Positions 14,719 to 22,734 of a stretch of DNA of 43,058 nt are shown piece after piece; position 1 is the first letter of the stretch; every line of letters starts with the position of its first letter. This DNA is from Actinomycetospora chibensis. GTDB taxonomy: Bacteria > Actinomycetota > Actinomycetes > Mycobacteriales > Pseudonocardiaceae. The stretch lies in assembly GCF_028737215.1 (NCBI RefSeq), contig NZ_JAQZAM010000032.1, forward strand, positions 1-43,058, in the 5' to 3' direction. The notes beneath the pieces are model-generated. The model was not told the DNA's origin, did not search any database, and worked only from the letters and a program-made list of their open reading frames with translations. The position numbers were made by a program, and so were the translations under genes.

Positions 14719-15873
14719 TCAGGCCCGCGCGAAGGCCGCCCGCAGTTCGTCGACGAAGTCACCGGGGACCTCGAGCGAGGCGAAGTGCCCGCCGGTGGGC
14801 AGGGCGTTCCAGTGCCGGAGGTCGACGTAGCGGGCCTCCACCCAGGCGCGCGGCGGCTTCACCATCTCGGCCGGGAAGATCGAGACCGCGCTGGGCACGG
14901 TGACCGGGCTCGAGGTGTCGACGCCGCCGAAGCTCTCCCAGTACAGCCGCGCCGACGAGGCGCCGGACGCGGTGAGCCAGTAGATCGAGGCGTTGTCGAG
15001 CACGCGGTCGCGGGGCACCCCGCCGAAGCCGTCGCCGTCGGTCCAGGCCACGAACTTCTCGGCGATCCACGCGAGCTGGCCCGCGGGCGAGTCGACGAGG
15101 CCGTAGCCGAGGGTCTGCGGACGCGTGCGCTGCTGGCCCGAGTAGCCGGAGCCGACACGGCGGAACTCGGCGGACTCGGCCAGCCAGCGCTGCTCGGTCT
15201 CGGAGAGGGTCGCGTCGTCGAACCCGTCCGGGCGCGGCGCCATCGGCATCGTCGTGTGCATCATCGCGACGCGGTCGGGGTGGCGGACGGCCAGCGCGGT
15301 GGTGACCATCGCACCCCAGTCGCCGCCCTGGGCGAGGAAGCGCTCGTAGCCGAGGCGGGTCATGAGCTCGGCCCAGGCGTCGGCGATGCGGTCGACGCCC
15401 CAGCCGGGACCGGTCGGCTTGTCGCTGAACCCGAAGCCGGGCAGCGACGGCGCGACCACGTCGAAGGCGGGGACGGAGTCGTCGCCGGGGTCGGTCAGGG
15501 CGTCGAGGACGTCCAGGACCTCGATGACCGAGCCGGGCCACCCGTGGGTGACGAGCAGTGGCTGTGCGTCACTTCGTGGTGACCTTACGTGCAGGAAGTG
15601 GATGCCGAGACCATCGATCGCGGTGCGGAACTGACCCCGCCGGTTGAGCTCGTCCTCGACGTGGCGCCACTCGTGCTCCTCGAGCCAGGCGCGGCACAGC
15701 TCGGCGACCGCGTCGAGGCCCAGCCCCTGGCCGGCGTCGGTCGCGGGCTCGGGCAGGCGCACGCGTCGGAGGCGTTCGTGCAGGTCAGCGATCTGTTCGG
15801 GGGGCACGTCGAGCACGAACGGCACGATCTCGACAGTGGGGTCCCCGGCGGGCACGGGAGCGTGGGTGGCCAC
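14719..15873 (-). CDS. Epoxide hydrolase (EHN-type)
   Basis: A 384-residue microsomal-type epoxide hydrolase opening epoxides to diols. The N-terminal EHN domain (residues 15-125, PFVLDVPPEQIADLHERLRR) precedes the alpha/beta core: HGWPGS (110-115, oxyanion), nucleophile D185 in GGDWGAM, a Glu in the cap region as acid, and the His of PTGGHFASLE near 363. Typical length is about 380-400. GTG 15873 is preceded by TACCGT at 8 nt, suggesting leaderless translation; the frame open further upstream is not supported. It ends 12 bp from the convergent MDR gene. Fits the window's theme of epoxide/ketone turnover. Confidence 0.88.
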   Translation of the reverse strand: MATHAPVPAGDPTVEIVPFVLDVPPEQIADLHERLRRVRLPEPATDAGQGLGLDAVAELCRAWLEEHEWRHVEDELNRRGQFRTAIDGLGIHFLHVRSPRSDAQPLLVTHGWPGSVIEVLDVLDALTDPGDDSVPAFDVVAPSLPGFGFSDKPTGPGWGVDRIADAWAELMTRLGYERFLAQGGDWGAMVTTALAVRHPDRVAMMHTTMPMAPRPDGFDDATLSETEQRWLAESAEFRRVGSGYSGQQRTRPQTLGYGLVDSPAGQLAWIAEKFVAWTDGDGFGGVPRDRVLDNASIYWLTASGASSARLYWESFGGVDTSSPVTVPSAVSIFPAEMVKPPRAWVEARYVDLRHWNALPTGGHFASLEVPGDFVDELRAAFARA

Positions 15874-15881
15874 GGGTCGGC

Positions 15882-15887
15882 ACGGTA
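15882..15887 (-). promoter_or_regulatory. -10 box for leaderless epoxide hydrolase mRNA
   Basis: Read on the minus strand, TACCGT lies 8 nt before the GTG start at 15873, with no Shine-Dalgarno sequence between. This matches the TANNNT spacing of leaderless actinobacterial genes. Confidence 0.45.
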
Positions 15888-16050
15888 GCCACACGACGCC
15901 CCCCTCGCCGGACGGCCGCGTAGGACACCTCCGAACGCGTGGTGCGACGACACGCCGAAGGCTGGAGTTCGTGACCCGAACGAGCCAACTTCGCCCCGAG
16001 GTGTCACACCGGGCCTCATGGTGGCGATGCACGAGGTGGAGGTGATCAGC

Positions 16051-16278
16051 GTGATGAACGATCGGTCGGCGGCCCTGCTCGCCGCAGCAGTGGATCTGGA
16101 CGAGTGCGACGGCTACGTGGTCCTGGTGTTCGACCCCGAGACGGGGGAGCTCGACGCCCACGGGCCCTACGAAGGGGTCGAGGCCACTCTGCGCGCCGAG
16201 GAGATGCGGCGCGAGTTCGACAACGACGGGCTGCGCGACGTCGTCATCCGTCTCTCGCGCCTCCACCGCCCCCGCTGA
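16051..16278 (+). CDS. Hypothetical small acidic protein
   Basis: A 75-residue acidic protein of unknown family. Core DGYVVLVFDPETGELDAHGP reads as a beta-hairpin followed by a helix (EGVEATLRAEEMRREFDNDG) and a final basic strand. No signal peptide, no Cys pair. GGAGGT sits 8 nt before GTG 16051; ATG 16054 is the next codon, and ATG 16018 or 16027 are weaker upstream options. The hairpin terminator begins at its stop codon, which supports a real transcription unit. Confidence 0.65.
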   Translation: MMNDRSAALLAAAVDLDECDGYVVLVFDPETGELDAHGPYEGVEATLRAEEMRREFDNDGLRDVVIRLSRLHRPR

Positions 16279-16326
16279 GGGCCGTCCCGGTGCCGTGTCC
16301 CCCCACCGGCACCGGGATGGTCCTCA
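16276..16326 (+). terminator. Long hairpin starting at the stop codon
   Basis: 20-bp arms (16276-16295 and 16307-16326) with two G-T wobbles and an 11-nt loop; the TGA stop forms the foot of the stem. It separates the small acidic-protein gene from the ThDP enzyme. Confidence 0.8.
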
Positions 16327-16404
16327 GATCGAGGGGTACTCCTGCCGCCGGCAACGGAGCACGGTGATCATCGCCGTGATCGGCCACGATCGGCGGGAGG
16401 ACGC

Positions 16405-18018
16405 ATGGCGCAGGGACCCACGGTCCGGGAGGCCTCGCTGGAGGTGCTCCGGGCGCACGGGATGACCACGATCTTCGGCAATCCCGGGTCCACCGAGCTC
16501 CCCATGCTCTCCGAGCTCCCCGACGACTTCCGGTACGTCCTCGGGCTCCAGGAGGCCGCGGTCGTCGGCATGGCCGACGGCTACGCCCAGGCCCGCGGAC
16601 GTCCGACCCTGGTCAACCTCCACACCGCACCCGGCGTCGGCAACGCCGTCGGCGCCCTGGTCAACGCGTCCGCCAACGGGGCGCCGCTGGTGGTCACGGC
16701 CGGGCAGCAGGTGCGGCCGATGATGAATCTCGAGGCCCTGCTCACGAACCCGGACGCGACGGTGCTGCCGCGGCCCACGGTCAAGCTCTCCCTCGAGCCG
16801 GCCCGCCCGGCCGACGTCCCCGCCGTGCTGGCCCGCGCGATCCACGTGGCGACCAGCCCGCCGTGGGGCCCGGTGTTCGTGTCCGTCCCGATGGACGACT
16901 GGGACGCCGTGCTCGACCCGGCCACCGAGGCGGCCGGCCTCGTCGCGGGCCGCCGGGTGCACCAGCGCGCGGCCCCGGACCCGGCGGGGCTCGACCTCCT
17001 CGTCGAGGCCCTCGACGCCGCCCGCGCCCCGGCGCTCGTGGTCGGCGGTGACGTCGACGCCACCGGCGGCTTCCACGACGCCGTGGCGCTGGCCGAGCGG
17101 ATCGGCGCCGCGGTGTTCGCCCCGCCCGTCGAGGGGCGCGTCGGCTTCCCCACCGACCACCCGCAGTTCCAGGGCCCGCTACCGATGGCGATCGCCCCGG
17201 TGGCGCAGGCCCTCGAGCCCTTCGACGTCGTACTCGTCGTCGGCGCGCCGGTGTTCCGCTACTACCCCTACGTGCCCGGCCCGTTCCTGCCCGAGGGCAC
17301 CCGCCTGCTGCACGTCACCGCCGACCACGACCAGGCCGCCCGCGCCCCGATGGGCGACGCGGTCGTCGCCGACCCCGCCCTCACCGTGCGCGCGCTGCTC
17401 GAGCGCGTCGGGCCGGGACCGGCGGACCGGGCGGCGCCGCCGTCCCGCCGGGAGCTCGACGCGCCGCGCCCCGGCGGCGAGGGACGGCTCTCGGCCGAGG
17501 AGCTCTTCACCGCCCTCGCCGACGAGTGGCCGGACGGCGGCGTCCTGGTCAACGAGGCGCCCTCGCACCGGGCGATCCAGCAGGAGCGTCTGCCGATCAC
17601 GCAGCCCGGCAGCTCGTACTTCACCACCTCGGGCGGGCTCGGCTTCGGCCTCCCGGCCGCGGTGGGGGTGGCGATCGCCGACCCGTCGCGCCCCGTGGTC
17701 GCCGTGCTCGGCGACGGCTCGCTGCAGTACGCGATCCAGGCGCTCGCCACCGCGGCCACCCAGCAGGCGCCGGTGACGATCATCGTCCTGGACAACCGTG
17801 AGTACGCGATCCTCAAGTGGTTCGCCCAGCGCGAGCAGACCCCGAAGGTGCCGGGGCTCGACCTGCCCGCGATCGACCACCTCGCCCTCGCGCAGGGCTA
17901 CGGGGTGCCGGCCGAGACCGTCGGGACGGTCGAGGAGTTCCGCGCCGCGGTGCGCCGGGGCGTCGCCGGTCCGGGTCCGCGCCTCGTCCACGTGCCGGTG
18001 CCGCCGGCGGGGGGCTGA
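16405..18018 (+). CDS. Thiamine-diphosphate decarboxylase, benzoylformate-decarboxylase-like
   Basis: A 537-residue ThDP enzyme strongly like P. putida benzoylformate decarboxylase (about 528 residues): IFGNPGSTELP with S29, E50 in LGLQEAAV, H73 in NLHTAPGVGNA, and the ThDP/Mg motif GDGSLQY to VLDN near the C terminus. Expected reaction: 2-keto acid to aldehyde plus CO2. Odd: the second active-site His of the mandelate-pathway enzyme (H281, in FRYHQY by memory) is Tyr287 here (FRYYPY), so benzoylformate may not be the substrate. ATG 16405 has GGGAGG 5 nt upstream. No mandelate genes adjoin; it stands alone between two terminators. Confidence 0.82.
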   Translation: MAQGPTVREASLEVLRAHGMTTIFGNPGSTELPMLSELPDDFRYVLGLQEAAVVGMADGYAQARGRPTLVNLHTAPGVGNAVGALVNASANGAPLVVTAGQQVRPMMNLEALLTNPDATVLPRPTVKLSLEPARPADVPAVLARAIHVATSPPWGPVFVSVPMDDWDAVLDPATEAAGLVAGRRVHQRAAPDPAGLDLLVEALDAARAPALVVGGDVDATGGFHDAVALAERIGAAVFAPPVEGRVGFPTDHPQFQGPLPMAIAPVAQALEPFDVVLVVGAPVFRYYPYVPGPFLPEGTRLLHVTADHDQAARAPMGDAVVADPALTVRALLERVGPGPADRAAPPSRRELDAPRPGGEGRLSAEELFTALADEWPDGGVLVNEAPSHRAIQQERLPITQPGSSYFTTSGGLGFGLPAAVGVAIADPSRPVVAVLGDGSLQYAIQALATAATQQAPVTIIVLDNREYAILKWFAQREQTPKVPGLDLPAIDHLALAQGYGVPAETVGTVEEFRAAVRRGVAGPGPRLVHVPVPPAGG

Positions 18019-18030
18019 TCTCGTCCGCTT

Positions 18031-18052
18031 GACCTCGACCGCCGTCGAGGTC
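18031..18052 (+). terminator. Hairpin terminator after the ThDP enzyme
   Basis: GACCTCGAC (18031-18039) and GTCGAGGTC (18044-18052) form a perfect 9-bp stem with a 4-nt loop 12 nt after the stop codon. No T-run, as is usual for this GC content. Confidence 0.65.
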
Positions 18053-18173
18053 GCACGGTGACGAGTCATGAGCGTCACCGAGGACCGAGATCGACACGAG
18101 GTCCGTCGTGCCCCGGGCGTAGCGTCGCTCAGGCGCGCTGGCGACCGGTCCGGGGCGCTGGGGAGGACCAGGC

Positions 18174-19190
18174 GTGAGCACGGAGACCACGACGCGGCCG
18201 TCGGCCGACGAGCTGACACCGGACGCCGCGCCCGCGGTCGAGGTGCGCGATCTCGTCAAGCGCTACGGCCGCAGCACCACGCCCGCGGTCGACGGGCTGA
18301 GCTTCGCGGTGCGCCGGGGCGAGGTGTTCGGGCTGCTCGGCCCGAACGGCGCCGGCAAGACCACGACGGTCGGCGTCCTGACGACGCGGGTCACCAAGAC
18401 CTCGGGGCTCGCCACCGTCGCGGGCATCGACGTCGCGACGAACCCCGTCGGCGCGCGCGCCGTGCTCGGCGTCGTGCCGCAGCGGCCGAACCTCGACCGC
18501 TCGCTCGACGCCCGCGGCAACCTCGTCTGGCACGCCGCCTACCACGGTGTTCCGCGGGCGCAGCGCGGTCGACTGGCCGACGAGCTGCTCGAACGGATGG
18601 GGCTCGCGGAGAAGGCGAAGACCAACCCGGACGAGCTCTCCGGCGGCCAGGCCCAGCGCCTGATCATCGCGCGCGGCCTGATGCACGACCCGCAGGTGCT
18701 CTTCCTCGACGAGCCGTCGACGGGGCTCGACCCGCAGGCCCGCCTCTTCGTGCACGACCGCGTCACCGAGCTCGCGGCGTCCGGCGTCACGGTCGTGCTC
18801 ACGACGCACGACATGGACGAGGCGGCGAAGCTCGCCGACCGCGTCGGCATCGTCGACCACGGCAAGCTGCTCGCGCTGGACACGCCGTCCGCGCTCGTGG
18901 CGGCGCTGCCCGGCGAGGCCACCATCGATCTCACGATCACCGGTGCCGACGTCGACGTGCTGGCCGGGCGGCTGGGTGAGCTGCGCGGGGTGTCGAGCGT
19001 CGAGGACCTGTCCGGCGAGGCGGCGTCGGCCACGCACCTGCGGGTGGGCTGCGACGGCGAGGCCGGTGCGGCGCTCCCGCCGGTGCTCGCCGCGGTGGCC
19101 GACGCCGGAGCCGTCGTCACCCAGGTCGAGCTGGGCGAGCCCACGCTCGAGGACGTCTTCATCGACCTGACGGGGAGGGGGCTGCGGTGA
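18174..19190 (+). CDS. ABC transporter ATP-binding protein (DrrA-like exporter type)
   Basis: A 338-residue ATPase. Walker A GPNGAGKTT (about residues 60-68), Q-loop VVPQRPNLD, signature LSGGQAQR, Walker B VLFLDEPSTG, D-loop LDPQ and H-loop TTHDMDEA are all intact. A C-terminal extension of about 100 residues carries the DrrA-type ending LEDVFIDLTGRGLR. GTG 18174 follows GGGAGG by about 8 nt. It overlaps the permease by 4 nt (GTGA). DrrA-type pairs export drugs, lipids or secondary metabolites; here the third coupled gene is a DMSP-lyase-family cupin, so the cargo may be unusual. Confidence 0.92.
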   Translation: MSTETTTRPSADELTPDAAPAVEVRDLVKRYGRSTTPAVDGLSFAVRRGEVFGLLGPNGAGKTTTVGVLTTRVTKTSGLATVAGIDVATNPVGARAVLGVVPQRPNLDRSLDARGNLVWHAAYHGVPRAQRGRLADELLERMGLAEKAKTNPDELSGGQAQRLIIARGLMHDPQVLFLDEPSTGLDPQARLFVHDRVTELAASGVTVVLTTHDMDEAAKLADRVGIVDHGKLLALDTPSALVAALPGEATIDLTITGADVDVLAGRLGELRGVSSVEDLSGEAASATHLRVGCDGEAGAALPPVLAAVADAGAVVTQVELGEPTLEDVFIDLTGRGLR

Positions 19191-19981
19191 GCGTCCCGGT
19201 GAAGGTCGGGCCCGGGCAGGGCCGCGCGTTCCTCGGTGTCCTGGGCCGCGACCTCGCGGTCACCGGCAAGGAGTTCGGCAGCTTCATCAGCCAGGTGCTG
19301 ATGCAGCCGTTCTTCCTGCTGTTCGTGTTCGGCGTGGTGCTGGGGCAGCTCGGCTACGTCACGCCGGGCTACGCGCAGCTGCTGCTGCCCGGGCTGCTGG
19401 CCCTCAACGCCTTCTTCGTGGCCGTGCAGGCCACCGCGATCCCCCTGGTCATCGACTTCTCGTACACCAAGGAGATCGAGGACCGCCTGCTCGCGCCGCT
19501 GTCCACGCGCCTCGTCGCGGTCGAGAAGATCGTGTTCGGGGCCTCGCGGGGCCTGTTCGGCTCGCTCGTGATGATCCCCGTCGGCTACATCGTGCTCGAC
19601 GAGGTCAACTGGGTGCTCTCGGGCCTGCCGTTCGCGGCGGTGCTGCTCGTGCTCGGCTCGCTGTCCGGCGGGGCCGCGGGGCTGGTCCTGGGCACGCTGG
19701 TGTCGCCCAGGAAGATCAACGTGGTGTTCGCGCTGGTGATCACGCCGCTGCTGTTCACCGGGTCGACGCAGTTCCCGTTCCTGCAGCTCGAGAACCTGCG
19801 CTGGTTCCAGGTGATCTGCGCGCTCAACCCGATCACCTACGTCTCCGAGGGCCTGCGCGGCGCGCTGACCCCCGCCGTGCCGCACCTGCCGGGCTGGCTC
19901 TGCCTTCTGGCGCTCGTGGCCTCGTGCCTGCTCCTCGGGGCGATCGGCATCCAGGGGTTCGTGCGGCGCGCGCTCGACTGA
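19187..19981 (+). CDS. ABC-2 type permease
   Basis: A 264-residue membrane protein with six hydrophobic spans, including VLMQPFFLLFVFGVVLGQLG (about 36-55), LLLPGLLALNAFFVAVQATA, the amphipathic coupling segment with EIEDRLLAPLSTRLVAVEKI, and a last span VASCLLLGAIGIQGFV. This is the ABC2_membrane layout. The start is the GTG overlapping the ATPase stop (19187-19190) and its TGA overlaps the next ATG (TGATG at 19979-19983). It dimerises with the ATPase to form an exporter; substrate unknown. Confidence 0.9.
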   Translation: MSVPVKVGPGQGRAFLGVLGRDLAVTGKEFGSFISQVLMQPFFLLFVFGVVLGQLGYVTPGYAQLLLPGLLALNAFFVAVQATAIPLVIDFSYTKEIEDRLLAPLSTRLVAVEKIVFGASRGLFGSLVMIPVGYIVLDEVNWVLSGLPFAAVLLVLGSLSGGAAGLVLGTLVSPRKINVVFALVITPLLFTGSTQFPFLQLENLRWFQVICALNPITYVSEGLRGALTPAVPHLPGWLCLLALVASCLLLGAIGIQGFVRRALD

Positions 19982-20550
19982 TGGCCGGCGCGCTCGACGC
20001 CCTGCGCGAGCGGCTCGCGACGGCGATGACCGCCCGGGGGTTCGCGGCGCAGGCGGCGGCCCTCGGGCGGCTCGCGGCGCGGTCCGAGGGTCCGGACGGC
20101 GTGCTCCCGGTGCTCGCCCACCTCGACGACGCCGTGGCGCGGGCCGGCGAGGAGGTCGACGCCCACCTCGCCGGGGCCCTCGCTCCGCTCGCGGCGGCGG
20201 CGGCGTGGCAGCAGACCGCGGCCTACGTCGCGAGCCCGCCCGACGCGTCGTTCCTCGACCTCTACGCGCACGCCACGCTGGCGGACGCCGAGGACGTCGC
20301 GCTGGGCCTGGTCCTGCTCGGCCCGGGCGTGCGATATCCGCCGCACCACCACCCGGCCGAGGAGTTCTACCTGCCCGCGGGCGCGATCCGGTGGGTGCAC
20401 GCGGCCGGCGCCGACCCCGCACCCGAGCCCGCCGGCGTCCTGGTCCACCACGAGCCCTGGCAGCCCCACGGGATGTGGACCGGGGACCGCGCCGTCCTGC
20501 TCCCCTACGTCTGGATCGGTGAGGTGGGGACGTCCGCGGCGTTCTGCTGA
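19981..20550 (+). CDS. DMSP-lyase-family cupin protein
   Basis: A 189-residue protein with a helical N-terminal half and a C-terminal cupin. The text resembles the dimethylsulfoniopropionate lyase family (PF16867) as I recall it: AAAWQQTAAYVASPP (74-88), FLDLYAHATL (91-100), LGLVLLGPGVRYPPHHHPAE (108-127), EFYLPAG (128-134), VHHEPWQPHGM (155-165). Likely metal ligands are two of H122-H124, E128 and H163, with Tyr130 the candidate base, matching DddQ/DddL logic. If active it would split DMSP to DMS and acrylate; a different beta-elimination or a pure binding role is possible. Its ATG overlaps the permease stop, so it is translated with the exporter. Confidence 0.75.
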   Translation: MAGALDALRERLATAMTARGFAAQAAALGRLAARSEGPDGVLPVLAHLDDAVARAGEEVDAHLAGALAPLAAAAAWQQTAAYVASPPDASFLDLYAHATLADAEDVALGLVLLGPGVRYPPHHHPAEEFYLPAGAIRWVHAAGADPAPEPAGVLVHHEPWQPHGMWTGDRAVLLPYVWIGEVGTSAAFC

Positions 20551-20594
20551 CGACCTCGATTGTCGGGCGGGGTGCTCCGGGTAGGCCCGGAGCC

Positions 20595-21299
20595 ATGCGA
20601 CACCAGGAGTTCCTCACGGGCGTCGCCACCCGAGGTGGCTTCGCCGAGACCGACGACGCGCGCCGGGCTGCGGACGCCGTGCTGGCCACGCTGGCCGAGC
20701 ACCTGCCCGGCGACGACCGCACCGCGCTCGTGGAGGCGCTGCCCAACCTGCTCGAGGTCGAGTCCGGCGTCGACCGGGCGAACGGCGGCGGGGGCACGCC
20801 GACGGAGGCCGGCCTCGTCGACGAGGTCGCGCGCCGCAGCGGATGGGCCCCCGAGCGCGCCCGCTACGCGCTGATCGCGGTGATCGGCCAGCTGGGGGCC
20901 GAGGACGCCGACCTGGGCGAGCGGATCGGCCGGGTCGTGCCCGCGGACCTGCGCGGCACGGGGCCGACGCTCCCGCCCGACGCCGCGTCCGAGGGCGCCC
21001 AGGGCCGCCCGCAGCCGGTGGACGCCGACGAGCTCGCCCGCGAGCTGCAGCGCCTGCCCGAGTGGTCGGGCGACCTGAGCGGCATCGAACGGACCGTCGA
21101 GCTGCCGCCCGAGCGCCTCGACCTCGTGCTCGAGCGCCTGCGGCGCACCGAGAGCGAGCTCGGGGCACGGCTGCGGATCGTCGACCGCACCCCGACCTCG
21201 CTGACCGTGCGCGCCCGCACCGAGAGCCTGCAGGCGGTCGCCGCCATCGACCTCGACCTCGCCGCCCGGTTCGACGAGATCGTCGGCGCGGTCGGCTGA
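20595..21299 (+). CDS. DUF2267 protein with pterin-dehydratase-like C-terminal domain
   Basis: A 234-residue two-part protein. Residues 1-115 match DUF2267 (HQEFLTGVATRGGFAETDDA, then TLAEHLPGDDRTALVEALP), a helical domain often found in stress-related actinobacterial genes. Residues 145-234 (LQRLPEWSGDLSGIERTVEL and VRARTESLQAVAAIDLDLA) follow the outline of 4a-carbinolamine dehydratase but lack its catalytic His pair, so any activity there is doubtful. ATG 20595 lies 45 nt after the cupin stop. It ends just before a perfect terminator shared with the convergent gene. The C-terminal assignment is inference. Confidence 0.72.
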   Translation: MRHQEFLTGVATRGGFAETDDARRAADAVLATLAEHLPGDDRTALVEALPNLLEVESGVDRANGGGGTPTEAGLVDEVARRSGWAPERARYALIAVIGQLGAEDADLGERIGRVVPADLRGTGPTLPPDAASEGAQGRPQPVDADELARELQRLPEWSGDLSGIERTVELPPERLDLVLERLRRTESELGARLRIVDRTPTSLTVRARTESLQAVAAIDLDLAARFDEIVGAVG

Positions 21300-21306
21300 T
21301 GTTTCG

Positions 21307-21352
21307 CACGTGCGTGATCTTCTGAGCTACAGCTCAGAAGATCACGCACGTG
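21307..21352. terminator. Perfect palindrome, contains 40-nt family copy D
   Basis: Two perfect 22-bp arms (21307-21328, 21331-21352) with a 2-nt centre, between convergent genes. The inner 40 nt (21310-21349; half-site GTGCGTGATCTTCTGAGCTA) match the length and layout of copies A, B and C with compensating changes in both arms. The stop codon of the minus-strand gene (21342-21344) lies inside it. Confidence 0.85.
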
Positions 21353-21962
21353 ACGAGACCACCGAGAACCCCGGCGGCAGGCCGCCGCGGCCGGTGAGGG
21401 CGTGCAGGAGCATCGGGCCGTGGCCGAGGCGCACGCCGGTGCGGGTGAGCACCGTCGCCACCTGGGTCGTCGTGTGCGCGCTGAACGCGACCTCCAGCCC
21501 GGTCGCCGTCGCGATGTCGTACCCGTGCACGACGAGTTCGATGGTGCGCGTCGGCACGTAGGACGCGACGCGCAGGCCGCCGGCGATCGTGGTGATGAGC
21601 GCGTCCGGGTCGGCGGCGCGCGTGGCCGCGACGGCCCGCTCGGCGAGCGTCGCGAACGCTGCAGCCGGGTCGTCCCCGAGCGCCACGCCCGCGTCCCGTC
21701 CGCGCTGTGCGACGGCGGCCTGGTCGATCCCCTCGCCGGTCATCGACGACATCAGGGCGTAGTAGCCCTCGGGCGAATCGATGTCCTCGGTGTCGGCGGG
21801 CCGCTCCAGGTAGGTGAGCACGGTGACGAACGCGCGGCTGGTGTGCCCCACCAGCGAGCGCAGGTCCCACTCACCCAGCGCCGGCGCGTCCCAGGCGTCC
21901 GGCGGCACCCGCCCGACCAGCTCCGTGACCACCTGCGCCGCTTCGGCGTAACCCTCCAGCAT
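21342..21962 (-). CDS. Maleylpyruvate-isomerase/DinB-like mycothiol-dependent family protein
   Basis: A 206-residue protein of the DinB-fold mycothiol-dependent isomerase/transferase group (TIGR03086-like). The N-terminal helix ALGEWDLRSLVGHTSRAF (about 28-45) carries the conserved WxxxxLxxH with the metal His; a middle His in TIELVVHGYDIATATG (about 157-172) is the second, as in MDMPI_N proteins. These act with mycothiol as cofactor, though most members have no assigned reaction. ATG 21962 directly abuts palindrome copy C, leaving no room for a ribosome site; a GTG inside the palindrome is in frame. Its stop codon sits inside copy D. Confidence 0.78.
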   Translation of the reverse strand: MLEGYAEAAQVVTELVGRVPPDAWDAPALGEWDLRSLVGHTSRAFVTVLTYLERPADTEDIDSPEGYYALMSSMTGEGIDQAAVAQRGRDAGVALGDDPAAAFATLAERAVAATRAADPDALITTIAGGLRVASYVPTRTIELVVHGYDIATATGLEVAFSAHTTTQVATVLTRTGVRLGHGPMLLHALTGRGGLPPGFSVVSSRA

Positions 21963-22002
21963 GTGAGCGATTTTCGGTGCTATTGCCCCGGAAAGCACTC
22001 AC
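21963..22002. repeat. 40-nt palindrome, copy C (imperfect)
   Basis: Left half GTGAGCGATTTTCGGTGCTA, right half ending GCACTCAC; most of the 20 possible pairs are kept. On the minus strand it starts 9 nt after the stop of the WrbA-like gene and ends at the base before the next ATG, so it is probably the terminator of the former. Confidence 0.7.
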
Positions 22003-22011
22003 GAGACGACG

Positions 22012-22626
22012 TCACAGCAGCTTCGCGGCCACCTCCGCGAGGCGGGTGCCCTGGATCCGCGCGGCCTGGAGGGCGGCCTCGTCGGGCGCGGCGGACTTGC
22101 GCGACACCCAGGAGGCGCCGTACGGGTTGCCCGACGACATCAGCGACGCGTCGGCGGCGTAGCCGAGCGGCATCACCAGCGCGCCCCAGTGGTAGAGCAC
22201 GTTGTTCATCGACAGGATCGTCGCCTCGAGCCCTCCGTGGCCCGTCGAGGCGCTGGTGAACGACGTGCCGACCAGGCCGGCGAGCTTCCCCTGCGCCCAC
22301 AGACCGCCCGTGGTGTCGAGGAACGCCTTGAGCTGCTCGGCGCTGTTGCCGAAGCGGGTCGGGCTGCCCATCGCGAGGCCGTCGGCCCACTCCAGGTCGT
22401 CCAGCGAGGCGACGGTGTCGTAGGGGTTGTCCTCGACCCAGGCCTTCCAGCGCCGGTTCGCCTCGATGGCCTCGGCGGGGGCGCGCTCCGCGACGGGCCG
22501 GACGCGGGTCTCGGCGCCGGCGTCCCGGGCGCCCTGCGCGAGCGACTCGGCGAGCGCCGCGACGTTGCCGGTCGCGGAGTAGAAGACGACGACGATGCGC
22601 GGCGCCCTGGTGGTCGAGGCGGTCAC
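22012..22626 (-). CDS. WrbA-like NAD(P)H:quinone oxidoreductase / flavodoxin-fold protein
   Basis: A 204-residue FMN protein (E. coli WrbA is 198). FMN phosphate loop VVVFYSATGNVAALAESLA (12-30), second loop GSPTRFGNSAEQLKAFLD (about 87-104), TSFTSASTGHGGLEATIL (about 121-138) and MPLGYAAD: all diagnostic of the WrbA group, which reduces quinones by two electrons. GTG 22626 has GGGAGGG 5 nt upstream. It lies divergent from the PucR regulator. The minus-strand frame stays open to 23940 but is only a shadow there. Confidence 0.88.
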   Translation of the reverse strand: MTASTTRAPRIVVVFYSATGNVAALAESLAQGARDAGAETRVRPVAERAPAEAIEANRRWKAWVEDNPYDTVASLDDLEWADGLAMGSPTRFGNSAEQLKAFLDTTGGLWAQGKLAGLVGTSFTSASTGHGGLEATILSMNNVLYHWGALVMPLGYAADASLMSSGNPYGASWVSRKSAAPDEAALQAARIQGTRLAEVAAKLL

Positions 22627-22734
22627 GGAGCCCTCCCGGGTCGGTGGTCGGACCCCGATCATCACCCGGACGTCCGCACCCCGCGGCCCGGGGGTCACCC
22701 GCTCGGCTCCCACGAGCGTCGGAGACGGAGCAGG

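Noticed and set aside
18068..18979. Plus-strand frame of 303 codons before and over the ABC ATPase
   Set aside because: It is Arg-rich shadow text; the ATPase in the other frame has every ABC motif.
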